From the NCBI GenBank assembly GCA_943367595.1, contig CALRJS020000018.1, forward strand, positions 1 to 64,000: a stretch of 64,000 nt of DNA, in the 5' to 3' direction. The position numbers and the translations under genes are program-made. The DNA comes from MW101C3 sp943367595. Lineage in GTDB: Bacteria > Cyanobacteriota > Cyanobacteriia > PCC-6307 > Cyanobiaceae. The notes under the pieces are model-generated. The model did no database searches. It saw nothing but the letters and a program-made list of their open reading frames with translations, and had not been told where the DNA came from. Below are positions 49,308 to 58,006 of the stretch, piece after piece (position 1 is the first letter of the stretch; each line of letters starts with the position of its first letter).

Positions 49308-49984
49308 GAGCCAGAGGGTGTGGCGGGGCTGCGCAGCGCCTGCATCAGTGCCACCCCACGGCTGGTGCCCAGCCGGGTGGCGCCGGCTTCCACCAGCTCG
49401 AAGGCCTGCTCCAGCCCCGCGATGCCACCGGAGGCCTTCACGGCCACGCGGCCGCGGGCCAGCTCACGCAACTGCTGCACCTGGGCCACGCTCACCGGCG
49501 GACCGAAGCCGCTGCCGCTCTTGAGAAAGGCGGCGCCGGCATCGATCGACGCCTCCACCAGCAGGGCCAGGGCGGGATCACTCAACCTGCCGGCCTCGAG
49601 AATCACCTTCACCGGCAGGCCCAGCTCCACGATCGCGCCGATCTCCTCGTAGACGGCGCTGCCGTTGCCATCGGCGAGGGCGCCGAAGTCGGGAACGATG
49701 TCGAGTTCATCGGCGCCGGCGGCCGCGGCGGCTTCCGCCTCGGCCCGTTTGATCGCCGCCGGCACCGCGCCGAAGGGGAAGGCCACCACTCCGATCAACC
49801 GCACGCGGCTGGCGTTGCCCAGCCGCTCCCGGCCGCAGGCCAGCCAGCGCGAGGCGAGGCAGACCCCGGCAAAGCCGAAGTGGCGGGCTTCATCGCAGCA
49901 GCGATGCACGGCTTCGATCCCATGATGGGGATCGAGAAGCGCGTGATCGATGAGCGGTGCCAGGTCGGGGCGTTCTTGGCGCAA
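49304..49984 (-). CDS. deoC: Deoxyribose-phosphate aldolase
   Basis: The 226-aa TIM barrel cleaves deoxyribose-5-P to glyceraldehyde-3-P and acetaldehyde. It shows LIDHALLDPHHG, VRLIGVVAFPFGA, ELDIVPDFGAL, the lysine-bearing KVILEAGRL and GAAFLKSGSGFGPP (Schiff-base Lys), and VAVKASGGIAG. The start is TTG at 49984, four bases after the hibernation-factor stop. Confidence 0.94.
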   Translation of the reverse strand: MRQERPDLAPLIDHALLDPHHGIEAVHRCCDEARHFGFAGVCLASRWLACGRERLGNASRVRLIGVVAFPFGAVPAAIKRAEAEAAAAAGADELDIVPDFGALADGNGSAVYEEIGAIVELGLPVKVILEAGRLSDPALALLVEASIDAGAAFLKSGSGFGPPVSVAQVQQLRELARGRVAVKASGGIAGLEQAFELVEAGATRLGTSRGVALMQALRSPATPSGS

Positions 49985-49988
49985 GGGT

Positions 49989-50573
49989 TCAGGAATCCCG
50001 CGGTTGGATCACTCCGAAGCCGCCGTGATTGCGACGGTACACCACCTGAATTCCCCTGGTTTTCTCATCACGAAACACGTAGAAATCGTGATCGATCAGA
50101 TCGAGCTGGTGCAGCGCCGCTTCCAGGCTCATTTCCGGCATGGCGAAATACTTGCGCCGCACGGCAGGCACCGGCAGTTCCGGTTCGCGGCCGGCCAGAA
50201 GATCGGCCGTGAGCGCCGTGGTGTCGGTGGTGCCGTCTTCGAGGCCGTCCGCCTCCTGCACGTCGCTCTGGTGGTGATCGGTGAGGCGCTCCTTGTAGCG
50301 GCGCAGCTGGCGGCTGAGTTTTCCCGCCACCATATCGATGCTGGCGTAAAGGTTTTCGCTGCGTTCCTGGGCGCGAATCACGAGGCCGTTGGCGAACACG
50401 GTGACCTCCGCCGTCTGCTGGGGAACCCGGGGGTTGCGAGCCACCGACAGATGGACATCCGCCTCCTTGACCAGCCCCTCGAAATGATTGATCGCCCGGG
50501 TCAGTTTGTCTTCCGTGTATTCCCGGATGGCTGGGGTGACGTCGAGATTGCGACCGTGGATCAACAGCTTCAT
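49989..50573 (-). CDS. hpf: Long-form ribosome hibernation promoting factor (LrtA)
   Basis: The 194-aa product has the ribosome-binding domain KLLIHGRNLDVTPAIREYTEDKL with VHLSVARNPRVPQQTAEVTVF and SIDMVAGKLSRQLRRYKERL. After a linker comes the dimerisation domain KYFAMPEMSLEAALHQLDLIDHDFYVFRDE, which drives 100S ribosome dimers. In cyanobacteria the homologue is LrtA, a light-repressed dark-adaptation protein. The ATG at 50573 is divergent from lipB. Confidence 0.96.
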   Translation of the reverse strand: MKLLIHGRNLDVTPAIREYTEDKLTRAINHFEGLVKEADVHLSVARNPRVPQQTAEVTVFANGLVIRAQERSENLYASIDMVAGKLSRQLRRYKERLTDHHQSDVQEADGLEDGTTDTTALTADLLAGREPELPVPAVRRKYFAMPEMSLEAALHQLDLIDHDFYVFRDEKTRGIQVVYRRNHGGFGVIQPRDS

Positions 50574-50624
50574 CGAACCGCTCCTTTGGCGATCGGATTG
50601 CAAAAAGCCTAGGAAGCCAGGCGC

Positions 50625-51305
50625 ATGAAACCACTTCTCGATGCAATCCGTTTTGAACCCCCGGCGCCGATGGAGTTCACTCAGGCGTGGCACTGGCAGC
50701 AGCAGCTGCGCGATCGCCTGCTGACCAACCCCGCGGCTCCGGAAGCGCTGCTCCTGCTCCAGCACCTGCCCTGCTACACGCTTGGTCGCGGGGCCAGCTC
50801 AGCGTTTCTGCGCTTCGATCCCCAGGCTCCGCCTGCGCCCCTGCACCGCATCGATCGCGGCGGGGAGGTGACCCACCATCTGCCTGGCCAACTGGTGCTC
50901 TACCCCGTGCTCGATCTGCAGCGGCATGGTGCAGATCTCCACTGTTATCTGCGGGCGTTGGAGGGGGTGGTGATCAGCGTGCTGGCCGAGCTGGGCCTGG
51001 TGGGGGAGCGGATCGAGGGACTCACCGGCGTGTGGCTCGAGGGTCGCAAGCTGGCGGCGATCGGGGTGGGGGCCCGCCGCTGGATCAGCCAGCACGGCCT
51101 TGCGCTGAATGTGAACTGCGACCTGGCGGGCTTCGACGCGATCGTCCCCTGCGGTCTGGAGGGGCGGGCGGTGGGCCGGCTGAGCGACTGGTGCCCCGGG
51201 ATCACCCCTGCCCAGGTGCAACCGCTGCTGAGCCGGGCGGCTGCCGAAGCGTTCGGGCTGATGCTCCGACCACCGGAGCCCGCCGAACGGCTCTGGGGGT
51301 GTTAA
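50625..51305 (+). CDS. lipB: Octanoyl-[ACP]:protein N-octanoyltransferase
   Basis: The 226-aa product has the family pattern RGGEVTHHLPGQLVLYPVLDL, the catalytic Lys in LEGRKLAAIGVGARRWISQHG, NVNCDLAGFDAIVPCGLEG (active-site Cys in the PCG triplet) and RLSDWCPG. It moves octanoyl groups to lipoyl domains such as that of the E2 encoded 2.5 kb downstream. The start is ATG. Confidence 0.96.
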   Translation: MKPLLDAIRFEPPAPMEFTQAWHWQQQLRDRLLTNPAAPEALLLLQHLPCYTLGRGASSAFLRFDPQAPPAPLHRIDRGGEVTHHLPGQLVLYPVLDLQRHGADLHCYLRALEGVVISVLAELGLVGERIEGLTGVWLEGRKLAAIGVGARRWISQHGLALNVNCDLAGFDAIVPCGLEGRAVGRLSDWCPGITPAQVQPLLSRAAAEAFGLMLRPPEPAERLWGC

Positions 51306-51332
51306 GCCTGTGCCACCATCGGCTGCAAGGCA

Positions 51333-53309
51333 GTGAAAGCACGGGCGGAGATTTCCTGGTCGGGTGACCGGAAGGACTGTCAGGCACTGGCCGCTCGCGA
51401 GGATCTCAGCCAGATCACCGGGCTGGAGCAGATCTGGCCGGAGGTGGCCCAGCGCTACGGCACAGCGGTGGCCCTGGAGGCTCCCCACACCAGCCCACCC
51501 GAGCAGCTCAGCTTCAGCGACCTCAACGCGGCGATCCTGCAGGCCGCCGCCGCCTTCGCCTCCCTGGGCGTGACCCCTGGGGATGTGGTGGCCCTGTTTG
51601 CGGAGAACTCGCCGCGCTGGCTGATCGCCGACCAGGGGCTGATGCGGGCCGGCGCCGCCGATGCCGTGCGGGGCAGCACGGCGCCGGTGGAGGAGCTGCG
51701 CTACATCCTTGAAGACTCCGGCGCGGTGGGGCTGGTGGTGGAATCGGCCGCGCTGCTGCAGCGCCTGGCCCTGCCGCCCGAGCAGCTCGCCCGCCTGCGT
51801 TTCGTGGTGCTGCTGGACGAGTCGGCCGGCGCGGGCACGTTGCCGCTGCCCGAGCAGGTGGTGGGCCTCAGCTGGCCCGACTTCCGCGCCCGCGGGGCCG
51901 GCGTGGCGCCCCCGCCGCTGCCACCGGTGGCGCCGGAGCGCCTGGCCACATTGCTCTACACCTCCGGCACCACCGGCCGGCCCAAGGGCGTGCCGCTCAG
52001 CCACGCCAACCTGCTGCACCAGCTGCGCACCCTCGGGGTGGCGGTGAATCCCCGCCCCGGCGACCGGGCGCTGAGCGTGCTGCCGATCTGGCACGCCTAT
52101 GAGCGCACGGCCGAGTACTTCCTGCTGGCGGCCGGTTGCCGCCAGACCTACACCACGCTCAAGCACCTGCGCGGTGATCTGCAGGCGGTCAAGCCGCACT
52201 ACATGATCAGCGTGCCGCGCCTCTGGGAGGCGCTTCTGGCGGGCTTCGAGGATGCGCTGGCGGCCATGCCCGCCAAGCGCCGCGGCCTGATCGAGAAGGC
52301 GCTGGCGGTGAGCCGCTTCCATGGACTGCAGCGCCGCCGCGCCAGGGGCCTCACCCTGCAGGTGGAGCCACCGCAGGCCCGGCTCTCGGCGGCGCTGCTC
52401 AGTGCGGTGAGCTGGCCGGTGGATGCGCTGGCCGGTGCGCTGCTGTGGCCCAAGGTGCGGCAGCAGCTGTCCGGGGGGGTGCTGCGCACGGCGATCAGCG
52501 GCGGCGGTGCCCTTTCCCTGCACGTGGACAGCTTCTTCGAGGCGATCGGCATCGAGCTGCTGGTGGGCTACGGCCTCACCGAAACCAGCCCGGTGCTCGC
52601 CTGCCGCCGGCCGTGGCGCAACCGCCGCGGCAGCGCCGGCCAACCCCTGCCGGACACCTCCTTGAAGATCGTCGATCAGGAAAGCGGCGCGCCATTGGGC
52701 TGGGGCGAGCGGGGCCGGGTGCTGGCGCGCGGTCCGCAGGTGATGGCCGGCTACTTCAACAAGCCGGAAGCCACCGCTGCCGTGCTCGATGCCGATGGCT
52801 GGTTCGACACCGGCGACCTCGGCCATCTGCTGCCCGATGGCTCCCTGGTGCTCACCGGCCGCGCCAAGGACACGATCGTGCTCAGCAGTGGAGAGAACAT
52901 CGAGCCCGGCCCGCTGGAGGAGGCCCTGGTGGCCCATCCGCTGGTGGAGCAGGTGATGCTGGTGGGGCAGGACCGCCGCCAGCTGGGCGCCCTGGTGGTG
53001 CCCCGCGCCGAACCGCTGGCGGCCTTCGCAGCAGCGGCCGGCCTGCCGGCGCCCACCGGTGCGGGTGCGGGTGCGGGTGCTGGGGCCGGCGTACAGGCCG
53101 ATGCGCTGTTGCTGCGTGCCCTCAAAGGTGAGTTCAATCGGTTGCTGGCCGCCCGCCCCGGCTCGCGTCCCGATGAACGCCTGGCTGGGGTGGCGCTGGT
53201 GGAGCCGTTCACGATCGACAACGGCCTGCTCACCCAGACCCTCAAGCAACGGCGTGACCGCATCACCCAGCGGGACCAGGCGGCGGTGGAGGCCATCTAC
53301 GCCGGTTGA
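51333..53309 (+). CDS. AMP-forming long-chain fatty acid--ACP/CoA ligase
   Basis: The 658-aa ANL enzyme has the P-loop LLYTSGTTGRPKGVPLSHANL, AISGGGALSLHVDSFF, VGYGLTETSPVLACRR, FDTGDLGHLLPDGSLVLTGRAKDTIVLSSGENIEPG and the C-terminal A10-type Lys near NGLLTQTLKQRRD. The length and pattern match cyanobacterial acyl-ACP synthetase (Aas), which recycles free fatty acids. The start is GTG, 27 bases after lipB. A short Gly/Ala repeat (TGAGAGAGAGA-type, near 53060) interrupts the C-domain. Confidence 0.92.
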   Translation: MKARAEISWSGDRKDCQALAAREDLSQITGLEQIWPEVAQRYGTAVALEAPHTSPPEQLSFSDLNAAILQAAAAFASLGVTPGDVVALFAENSPRWLIADQGLMRAGAADAVRGSTAPVEELRYILEDSGAVGLVVESAALLQRLALPPEQLARLRFVVLLDESAGAGTLPLPEQVVGLSWPDFRARGAGVAPPPLPPVAPERLATLLYTSGTTGRPKGVPLSHANLLHQLRTLGVAVNPRPGDRALSVLPIWHAYERTAEYFLLAAGCRQTYTTLKHLRGDLQAVKPHYMISVPRLWEALLAGFEDALAAMPAKRRGLIEKALAVSRFHGLQRRRARGLTLQVEPPQARLSAALLSAVSWPVDALAGALLWPKVRQQLSGGVLRTAISGGGALSLHVDSFFEAIGIELLVGYGLTETSPVLACRRPWRNRRGSAGQPLPDTSLKIVDQESGAPLGWGERGRVLARGPQVMAGYFNKPEATAAVLDADGWFDTGDLGHLLPDGSLVLTGRAKDTIVLSSGENIEPGPLEEALVAHPLVEQVMLVGQDRRQLGALVVPRAEPLAAFAAAAGLPAPTGAGAGAGAGAGVQADALLLRALKGEFNRLLAARPGSRPDERLAGVALVEPFTIDNGLLTQTLKQRRDRITQRDQAAVEAIYAG

Positions 53310-53355
53310 CCCCCGCTCCAACGGCTGACAGCCTGGTGGTTGTTACCAACCCCCC

Positions 53356-53799
53356 ATGTCCGACGGCCAAACGCTGACCATCAAGCGCACCATCACGGTG
53401 CGGGCGGTGGTGACACCGCGCTGGAAGGAAGATGCCGAGCGAGAGCTCAGCGGCGCTGTCGCCAACACCGACCAGCAGCTCGCGCAGCTGGAGCAGGAGG
53501 GCCAGCAGCTGGTGGATGAGATCCGCCGCCAGAGCATGAATCCGCTCGATCCACGGGTGCAGGAGCAGGTGGGCTCGGTGCAGCAGCAGGTGGCGGCCAA
53601 GCGCAGCGAGCTGGAGGAGCAGAAGCGCGCCATGCTCGAACAGCAGCGCCAGGTGCGCGAACTGGAGTTCGAGCAGATCGTGGATCAGGGCCAGATCGAA
53701 GGCGCCTGCAAGATCAAGGTGGGCGACAACCTGGTGCAGAAACTCCAGGTGGCGGTGCTGGTGCGCGATGGCGTCGTGGAGGCGATCGAGGGGGGCTGA
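53356..53799 (+). CDS. YlqD-like coiled-coil protein
   Basis: The 147-aa product begins with a beta strand (LTIKRTITVRAVVTPRWKEDAER), has a long Gln/Glu-rich coiled coil (about 35-112, DQQLAQLEQEGQQLVDEIRR) and ends with a beta-rich KIKVGDNLVQKLQVAVLVRDGVVEAIE. This architecture fits the YlqD family of unknown function. The start is ATG. The neighbours on both sides are acyl/lipoyl genes, which gives no clear hint. Confidence 0.75.
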   Translation: MSDGQTLTIKRTITVRAVVTPRWKEDAERELSGAVANTDQQLAQLEQEGQQLVDEIRRQSMNPLDPRVQEQVGSVQQQVAAKRSELEEQKRAMLEQQRQVRELEFEQIVDQGQIEGACKIKVGDNLVQKLQVAVLVRDGVVEAIEGG

Positions 53800-53809
53800 G
53801 CTGCGGGGT

Positions 53810-53841
53810 GGCGACGGCGTGGCGCGTAAAATCCCGTCGCC
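53810..53841 (+). promoter_or_regulatory. Inverted repeat flanking a possible -10 box upstream of E2
   Basis: GGCGACGG (53810-53817) and CCGTCGCC (53834-53841) form a perfect 8-bp inverted repeat around a TAAAAT (53827-53832), 21 bases before the E2 start. It could be a promoter with an operator or a 5'-UTR hairpin. The assignment is inferred from sequence only. Confidence 0.4.
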
Positions 53842-53862
53842 GGCTGCATCGGGACCAGGACT

Positions 53863-55233
53863 TTGGCGACCTACGAAATCTTCATGCCCGCCCTGAGCTC
53901 CACGATGACGGAGGGCAAGATCGTGGAGTGGCTGAAGCAGCCCGGCGACCGCGTCGAGCGCGGTGAGTCCGTCCTGGTCGTCGAATCCGACAAGGCCGAC
54001 ATGGACGTGGAGGCCTTCCAGGAGGGCTTCCTGGCCGCCGTGTTGATGCAGGCCGGTGGCACGGCACCGGTGGGCGAAACGATCGGTCTGATTGTGGAAA
54101 CCGAAGCGGAGATCACCGCTGCCCAGGCCGGTGCCCCCAGCGCGCCCGCTGCGGCCCCCGCTCCTGCGGCCGCCCCTGCCGCGCCCTCACCCGTTGCCGC
54201 ACCGGCGGCGCCAGCGGCTCCGGTCGCTGTGGCTCCTCCGGCACCGGCGCCAGCGGCTGTTGCCGCCCCCAGCCTGGCTGCGCCTGCTGCTCCGTCGGCG
54301 GGCAACGGCCGGGTGGTGGCGACCCCCCGCGCCCGCAAGCTGGCCAGCCAGCTCGGCGTCACGTTGGAAGCCCTCAAGGGCAGCGGCCCCCATGGCCGCA
54401 TCCAGGCCGAGGACGTGGAGCGGGCCGCCGGCCAGCCTGCCTCGGTGGCCCGGGTGGCGGAAGGCAGCGCCCCCTTCACGGCCGCCGCTCCCGCTGCCGC
54501 TGGGGCTTCGGCCGGTGGCGGTGCCTCGGCCGCACCCGCGGGCCAGAGCTTCGGCCGCCCGGGAGAGACGGTGGCCTTCACCACCCTGCAGGGGGCGGTG
54601 AACCGCAACATGCTCGCCAGCCTCGCGGTTCCCTGTTTCCACGTGGGCTACACGATCACCACCGATCGGCTCGATGCCTTCTACAAGCAGGTGAAGAGCA
54701 AGGGCGTCACGATGACGGCTCTGCTGGCCAAGGCGGTGGGCGTGGTGCTCGCGCGCCATCCCCAGGTGAATGCCGCCGCCAGCGAGACCGGCATGGTGTA
54801 TCCAGCTTCGGTCAACGTGGCGATCGCCGTGGCCATGGACGACGGCGGCCTGGTGACGCCGGTGCTGAAGGAGGCCGATCGCACCGATCTCTACAGCCTG
54901 TCGCGCAGCTGGGCCGACCTGGTGGCCCGCTCCCGCACCAAGCAGCTCAAGCCCGACGAATACAGCACCGGCACCTTCACTCTCTCCAATCTCGGCATGT
55001 TCGGGGTCGACCGCTTCGATGCCATCCTTCCGCCCGGCACCGGCGCGATCCTGGCGGTGGCGGCCTCCCGCCCCACGGTGGTGGCCAACGCCGATGGCTC
55101 AATCGCCGTCAAGCGCCAGATGCAGGTGAACCTCACCGCTGACCACCGGGTGATCTATGGCGCCCATGGGGCGGCTTTCCTCAAGGATCTGGCCGACCTG
55201 ATCGAACACCGGCCCGAAAGCCTGGCGCTCTGA
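53863..55233 (+). CDS. pdhC: Pyruvate dehydrogenase E2, dihydrolipoamide acetyltransferase
   Basis: The 456-aa product has a lipoyl domain (about 1-78, lysine in VVESDKADMDVEAF), an Ala/Pro linker and a peripheral-subunit-binding domain (VVATPRARKLASQLGVTLEALKGSGPHGRIQAEDV). The catalytic domain contains FHVGYTITTDRL and the HRxxxG-type motif TADHRVIYGAHGAAFL. It transfers acetyl groups to CoA. The TTG start gives MATYEIFMPALSSTMTEGKI as in homologues. The lipB product upstream supplies its cofactor pathway. Confidence 0.95.
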   Translation: MATYEIFMPALSSTMTEGKIVEWLKQPGDRVERGESVLVVESDKADMDVEAFQEGFLAAVLMQAGGTAPVGETIGLIVETEAEITAAQAGAPSAPAAAPAPAAAPAAPSPVAAPAAPAAPVAVAPPAPAPAAVAAPSLAAPAAPSAGNGRVVATPRARKLASQLGVTLEALKGSGPHGRIQAEDVERAAGQPASVARVAEGSAPFTAAAPAAAGASAGGGASAAPAGQSFGRPGETVAFTTLQGAVNRNMLASLAVPCFHVGYTITTDRLDAFYKQVKSKGVTMTALLAKAVGVVLARHPQVNAAASETGMVYPASVNVAIAVAMDDGGLVTPVLKEADRTDLYSLSRSWADLVARSRTKQLKPDEYSTGTFTLSNLGMFGVDRFDAILPPGTGAILAVAASRPTVVANADGSIAVKRQMQVNLTADHRVIYGAHGAAFLKDLADLIEHRPESLAL

Positions 55234-55240
55234 ACCGACG

Positions 55241-56449
55241 GTGTCGAACCCTGCCGCCGGCTCCCTGAGCCATCCGGACACGCTGCTCTCCAGCTACAGC
55301 TTCCATCTGCCCGAGGAGCGCATCGCCCAGCGGCCGGTGGAGCCGCGCCATGCGGCCCGCCTGCTGGCCGTTGAGCCAGCGCCGGCGCCACCGCGGCACT
55401 TAACGGTGTGGGATCTGGCCGAGGAGCTCAAGCCCGGCGATCTGCTGGTGGTGAACAACACCCGCGTGCTCAAGGCGCGGCTGGCTGCACGGCGCCGCAC
55501 CGGCGGGGCCGTGGAACTGCTGGTGCTGGAACCCCGTGGGGAAGGGCGCTGGTTGTGCCTGGCACGGCCCGCCAAACGCCTCCACCCCGGCGAGGAGCTG
55601 GAGCTTGAGCTGCAGGCCACTGAGGGCCCGGCCCCGCAAGGCGCTGAGCGTGGACCGGCACCGCAGGGCGCTGAGGGCGCACCGGGGCGCCTGCCTGGTG
55701 CGGAACCGCCGTTGGTGGTGACCGTGCTGGAGGTGGATCAGGCCAGCGGCGGCCGGGTGATCCAGTTCCCGCCCCACTGCGTTGATGCGGCAGCCATCGA
55801 GGCGCTGCTGGATCGTTACGGCAGCATGCCCCTGCCGCCCTACATCCACCAGCAGGACAGCAGCGACGACGAGCGCTACCAGACCCGCTACGCCGATAAA
55901 CCCGGTGCCGTGGCCGCACCGACGGCGGGGTTGCATCTCAGCGACGAGCTGCTGGCGGCTCTGAAGGCCCGCGGGGTGCGCCTCGTGGCGATCACGCTGC
56001 ACGTGGGCCTTGGCACCTTCCGGCCGGTGGAAACGGAAGATCTCAGCGCGCTTGAACTCCACAGCGAATGGGTGGAGGTGTCGGCGGAGGTGGTGGAGGC
56101 GGTGGCCAGCACACGCGCCGCTGGCGGGCGGGTGATCGCGATGGGCACCACGAGCGTGCGGGCGCTGGAAGGGGCTGCCGCCGCGTCAGCGGATGGCGTG
56201 CTGCAGCCTTTTCAAGGGCCGGTGGCCCTGGTGATTCAGCCCGGGTTCCGCTTTCGGGTGGTGGAAGGGTTGATCACAAACTTCCACCTGCCGCAGAGCT
56301 CCCTGCTGCTGCTGGTGAGTGCCCTGATCGGGCGTCCCCGGCTGCTGGAGCTCTACGCCACGGCAATCAACGAGGGTTACCGCTTCTTTTCTTATGGCGA
56401 TGCCATGTGGATTGCCCCGGCAGCGGTGCTGCCGGGGGCCAGGCCTTGA
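55241..56449 (+). CDS. queA: tRNA preQ1(34) S-adenosylmethionine ribosyltransferase-isomerase
   Basis: The 402-aa product has YSFHLPEERIAQRPVEPRHAARLL, LLVVNNTRVLKARL, YGSMPLPPYIHQ, RYQTRYADKPGAVAAPTAGLHLSDELL, LHVGLGTFRPV and LITNFHLPQSSLLLLVSALIG, all diagnostic. It makes epoxyqueuosine in tRNA. The start is GTG, seven bases after E2. About 20 residues of APQGAE-type repeats (55622-55672) are inserted in the first domain. The stop is followed by an 8-bp repeat of GGCCYTGA. Confidence 0.95.
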   Translation: MSNPAAGSLSHPDTLLSSYSFHLPEERIAQRPVEPRHAARLLAVEPAPAPPRHLTVWDLAEELKPGDLLVVNNTRVLKARLAARRRTGGAVELLVLEPRGEGRWLCLARPAKRLHPGEELELELQATEGPAPQGAERGPAPQGAEGAPGRLPGAEPPLVVTVLEVDQASGGRVIQFPPHCVDAAAIEALLDRYGSMPLPPYIHQQDSSDDERYQTRYADKPGAVAAPTAGLHLSDELLAALKARGVRLVAITLHVGLGTFRPVETEDLSALELHSEWVEVSAEVVEAVASTRAAGGRVIAMGTTSVRALEGAAAASADGVLQPFQGPVALVIQPGFRFRVVEGLITNFHLPQSSLLLLVSALIGRPRLLELYATAINEGYRFFSYGDAMWIAPAAVLPGARP

Positions 56450-56509
56450 GGCCCTGAGGGTTCAAGCGACAGCCAGATTGGCAGGGTTCAGGCGGCAGCC
56501 AGATTGGCG
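56442..56509. repeat. Stop-codon duplications between queA and sodB (8 bp x2 and 26 bp x2)
   Basis: GGCCTTGA (56442) with the queA stop is followed by GGCCCTGA (56450). From the other side, a 26-bp unit at 56484-56509 containing the end of sodB (Asn-Leu-Ala-Ala-Ala-stop, complement TCA at 56488-56490) is repeated at 56458-56483 with three mismatches. The last five codons and the stop of sodB have therefore been copied downstream. Confidence 0.88.
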
Positions 56510-57087
56510 GCCACGAACTCCCAGTTCACCAGCTTGTCGAGGAAGGTGGAGATGTAATCCGGGCGGCGGTTCTGGTAATCGAGGTAGTAAGCGTGCTCCC
56601 ACACATCCATGGTGAGCAGGGCTTTCTGACCATGCGCCAGGGGCAGATCGGCATTGCCGGTCTTGGTGATCTTGAGGGTGCCGCCATCAAGCACCAGCCA
56701 GGCCCAGCCGCTGCCGAACTGGGTGGCGCCGGCAGCTTTGAACTGCTCGGTGAACACATCAAAGCCGCCGAAATCGGCATTGATCTTGTCGGCCAGAGCG
56801 CCGGTGGGGGCACCGCCACCGCCGGGCTTGAGACCCTGCCAATAGAAGGTGTGGTTCCACACCTGGGCGGCGTTGTTGAAGATGCCAGCCCTACCGGCAT
56901 CGCCGGCCACCGCCAGGATCACCTCTTCCAGGGATTTCCCTTCCAGATCGGTGCCTTCCACCATCTTGTTGAGGTTGGCCACGTAGCCCGCGTGGTGCTT
57001 GCCGTGGTGGAACTCCAGGGTCTGGCGGGAGATATGGGGCTCGAGCGCGTCGAGCTCATAAGGAAGCGCAGGCAGCTGATGAGCCAT
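56488..57087 (-). CDS. sodB: Iron superoxide dismutase
   Basis: The 199-aa product begins MAHQLPALPYELDALEPHIS and has the metal ligands in HHGKHHAGYV (His), WNHTFYW (His), and DVWEHAYYLDYQNRRPDYI (Asp and His). QFGSGWAWLV and the absence of an export signal point to the cytoplasmic Fe form. It detoxifies superoxide from photosynthetic electron transport. The ATG is at 57087. The 3' end is duplicated downstream. Confidence 0.95.
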   Translation of the reverse strand: MAHQLPALPYELDALEPHISRQTLEFHHGKHHAGYVANLNKMVEGTDLEGKSLEEVILAVAGDAGRAGIFNNAAQVWNHTFYWQGLKPGGGGAPTGALADKINADFGGFDVFTEQFKAAGATQFGSGWAWLVLDGGTLKITKTGNADLPLAHGQKALLTMDVWEHAYYLDYQNRRPDYISTFLDKLVNWEFVAANLAAA

Positions 57088-57189
57088 TGGAGGGGAAAAC
57101 AAAGGGGGAGCGGAGCCGGGCTGACGCGTGGAGCGATCCGCGGAACGGATCACCCTTCCGCTGGTGTGAGCCGACCCGCTGTTGTGACG

Positions 57190-57195
57190 ATTTTA
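57190..57195 (-). promoter_or_regulatory. Possible -10 box (TAAAAT) upstream of sodB
   Basis: The minus strand carries TAAAAT (plus-strand ATTTTA, 57190-57195) in a small AT-rich pocket within very GC-rich DNA, about 100 bases before the sodB ATG. No convincing -35 is seen. This is a weak call. Confidence 0.25.
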
Positions 57196-57224
57196 ACAAT
57201 CGCACCGATAGAAGCGCACCCACG

Positions 57225-57266
57225 AGGACAGCTGGGGTCGGCTGGATGACAGAAGGGGTCGGCTGG
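57225..57266. repeat. 21-bp duplication just after the FKBP stop
   Basis: Two 21-bp units (57225-57245 and 57246-57266) share GACAG, then GGGGTCGGCTGG, with four mismatches. The array ends two bases before the complement of the FKBP stop at 57269-57271. Confidence 0.8.
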
Positions 57267-57268
57267 GT

Positions 57269-57925
57269 TCAGCCGCCGACGCGCAGCAGCTCCACCTCGA
57301 AGGTGAGGGTGGCGTTGGGGGGGATGACGCCGCCGGCGCCGCGCTCGCCGTAGGCCAGATCAGGAGGGATCACCAGCTTGCGCTTGCCGCCCACCTTCAT
57401 GCCGGCCACCCCTTCATCCCAGCCCTTGATCACCCGGCCAGCGCCGAGCGGGAAGCTGAACGGCTGGTTGCGGGAATAGCTGCTGTCGAATTCCTGGCCG
57501 TTCTCGAGGGTGCCGCGATAGTTCACCAGCACGTTCTGGCCGCTGATCGCTTCCGCGCCCTCACCGACGGTGACATCAATGATGCGCAGCCCGCTGGGGG
57601 TGACCCGTTCCTTGGCCGCCACCATCTCGCCGCCGAGAGCGCCGGCGCCGCCTCCCTGGGCCACGGAGGAATCGGTGCTGGAGTCAGGAGCCATGGCGAA
57701 AAGGGTGGGGTTGGGGTCGTCGGGGTCGAGTTCGAAGCGGTTCACGGCCATCGCCGCAGCAGGCTGTGCGGCGCCTGCTGCCGCGGCATTGGCGGTGGGG
57801 GGCGCAGTTGTGAGCGCGGCACTTGTGCCTGCCGCCTCCACCGTGCTGGGGGCCACCAGCTGGCTGACAAGAGCCACCAGCAGGAAGGCGACGCAGAGGG
57901 TCGAGCTGATCAGGATGTCGCGCAT
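57269..57925 (-). CDS. FKBP-type peptidyl-prolyl isomerase, membrane-anchored or exported
   Basis: The 218-aa product has an N-terminal hydrophobic segment (about 6-27, ISSTLCVAFLLVALVSQLVAP), an Ala/Thr linker, and a C-terminal FKBP domain with VLVNYRGTLENGQEFDSSYSR, FSFPLGAGRVIKGWDEGVAGMKVGGKRKLVIPPDLAYG and IPPNATLTFEVELL. It is expected to help protein folding in the periplasm or lumen. The ATG at 57925 gives the signal segment. The phasin-like gene lies 81 bases upstream. Confidence 0.93.
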   Translation of the reverse strand: MRDILISSTLCVAFLLVALVSQLVAPSTVEAAGTSAALTTAPPTANAAAAGAAQPAAAMAVNRFELDPDDPNPTLFAMAPDSSTDSSVAQGGGAGALGGEMVAAKERVTPSGLRIIDVTVGEGAEAISGQNVLVNYRGTLENGQEFDSSYSRNQPFSFPLGAGRVIKGWDEGVAGMKVGGKRKLVIPPDLAYGERGAGGVIPPNATLTFEVELLRVGG

Positions 57926-58006
57926 GGCGGACGGGCGGGTCAAGGCACGAACGGTGGCAGGCCCGATTCTGCCAGCGGGCACTGCGGTTCCTGGCCGAGG
58001 TCGCAT

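Noticed and set aside
50799..53321. An 840-aa minus-strand frame opposite the acyl-ACP/CoA ligase
   Set aside because: It mirrors two recognised plus-strand genes (lipB and the ligase). Its His/Gln/Arg-rich composition has no domain signature.
4412..54830. HIP1 octamer (GCGATCGC) enrichment as a special feature
   Set aside because: I noticed roughly a dozen copies, mostly inside coding sequence where codon use favours it. This is far fewer than in HIP1-rich cyanobacteria, and no positional pattern was seen.
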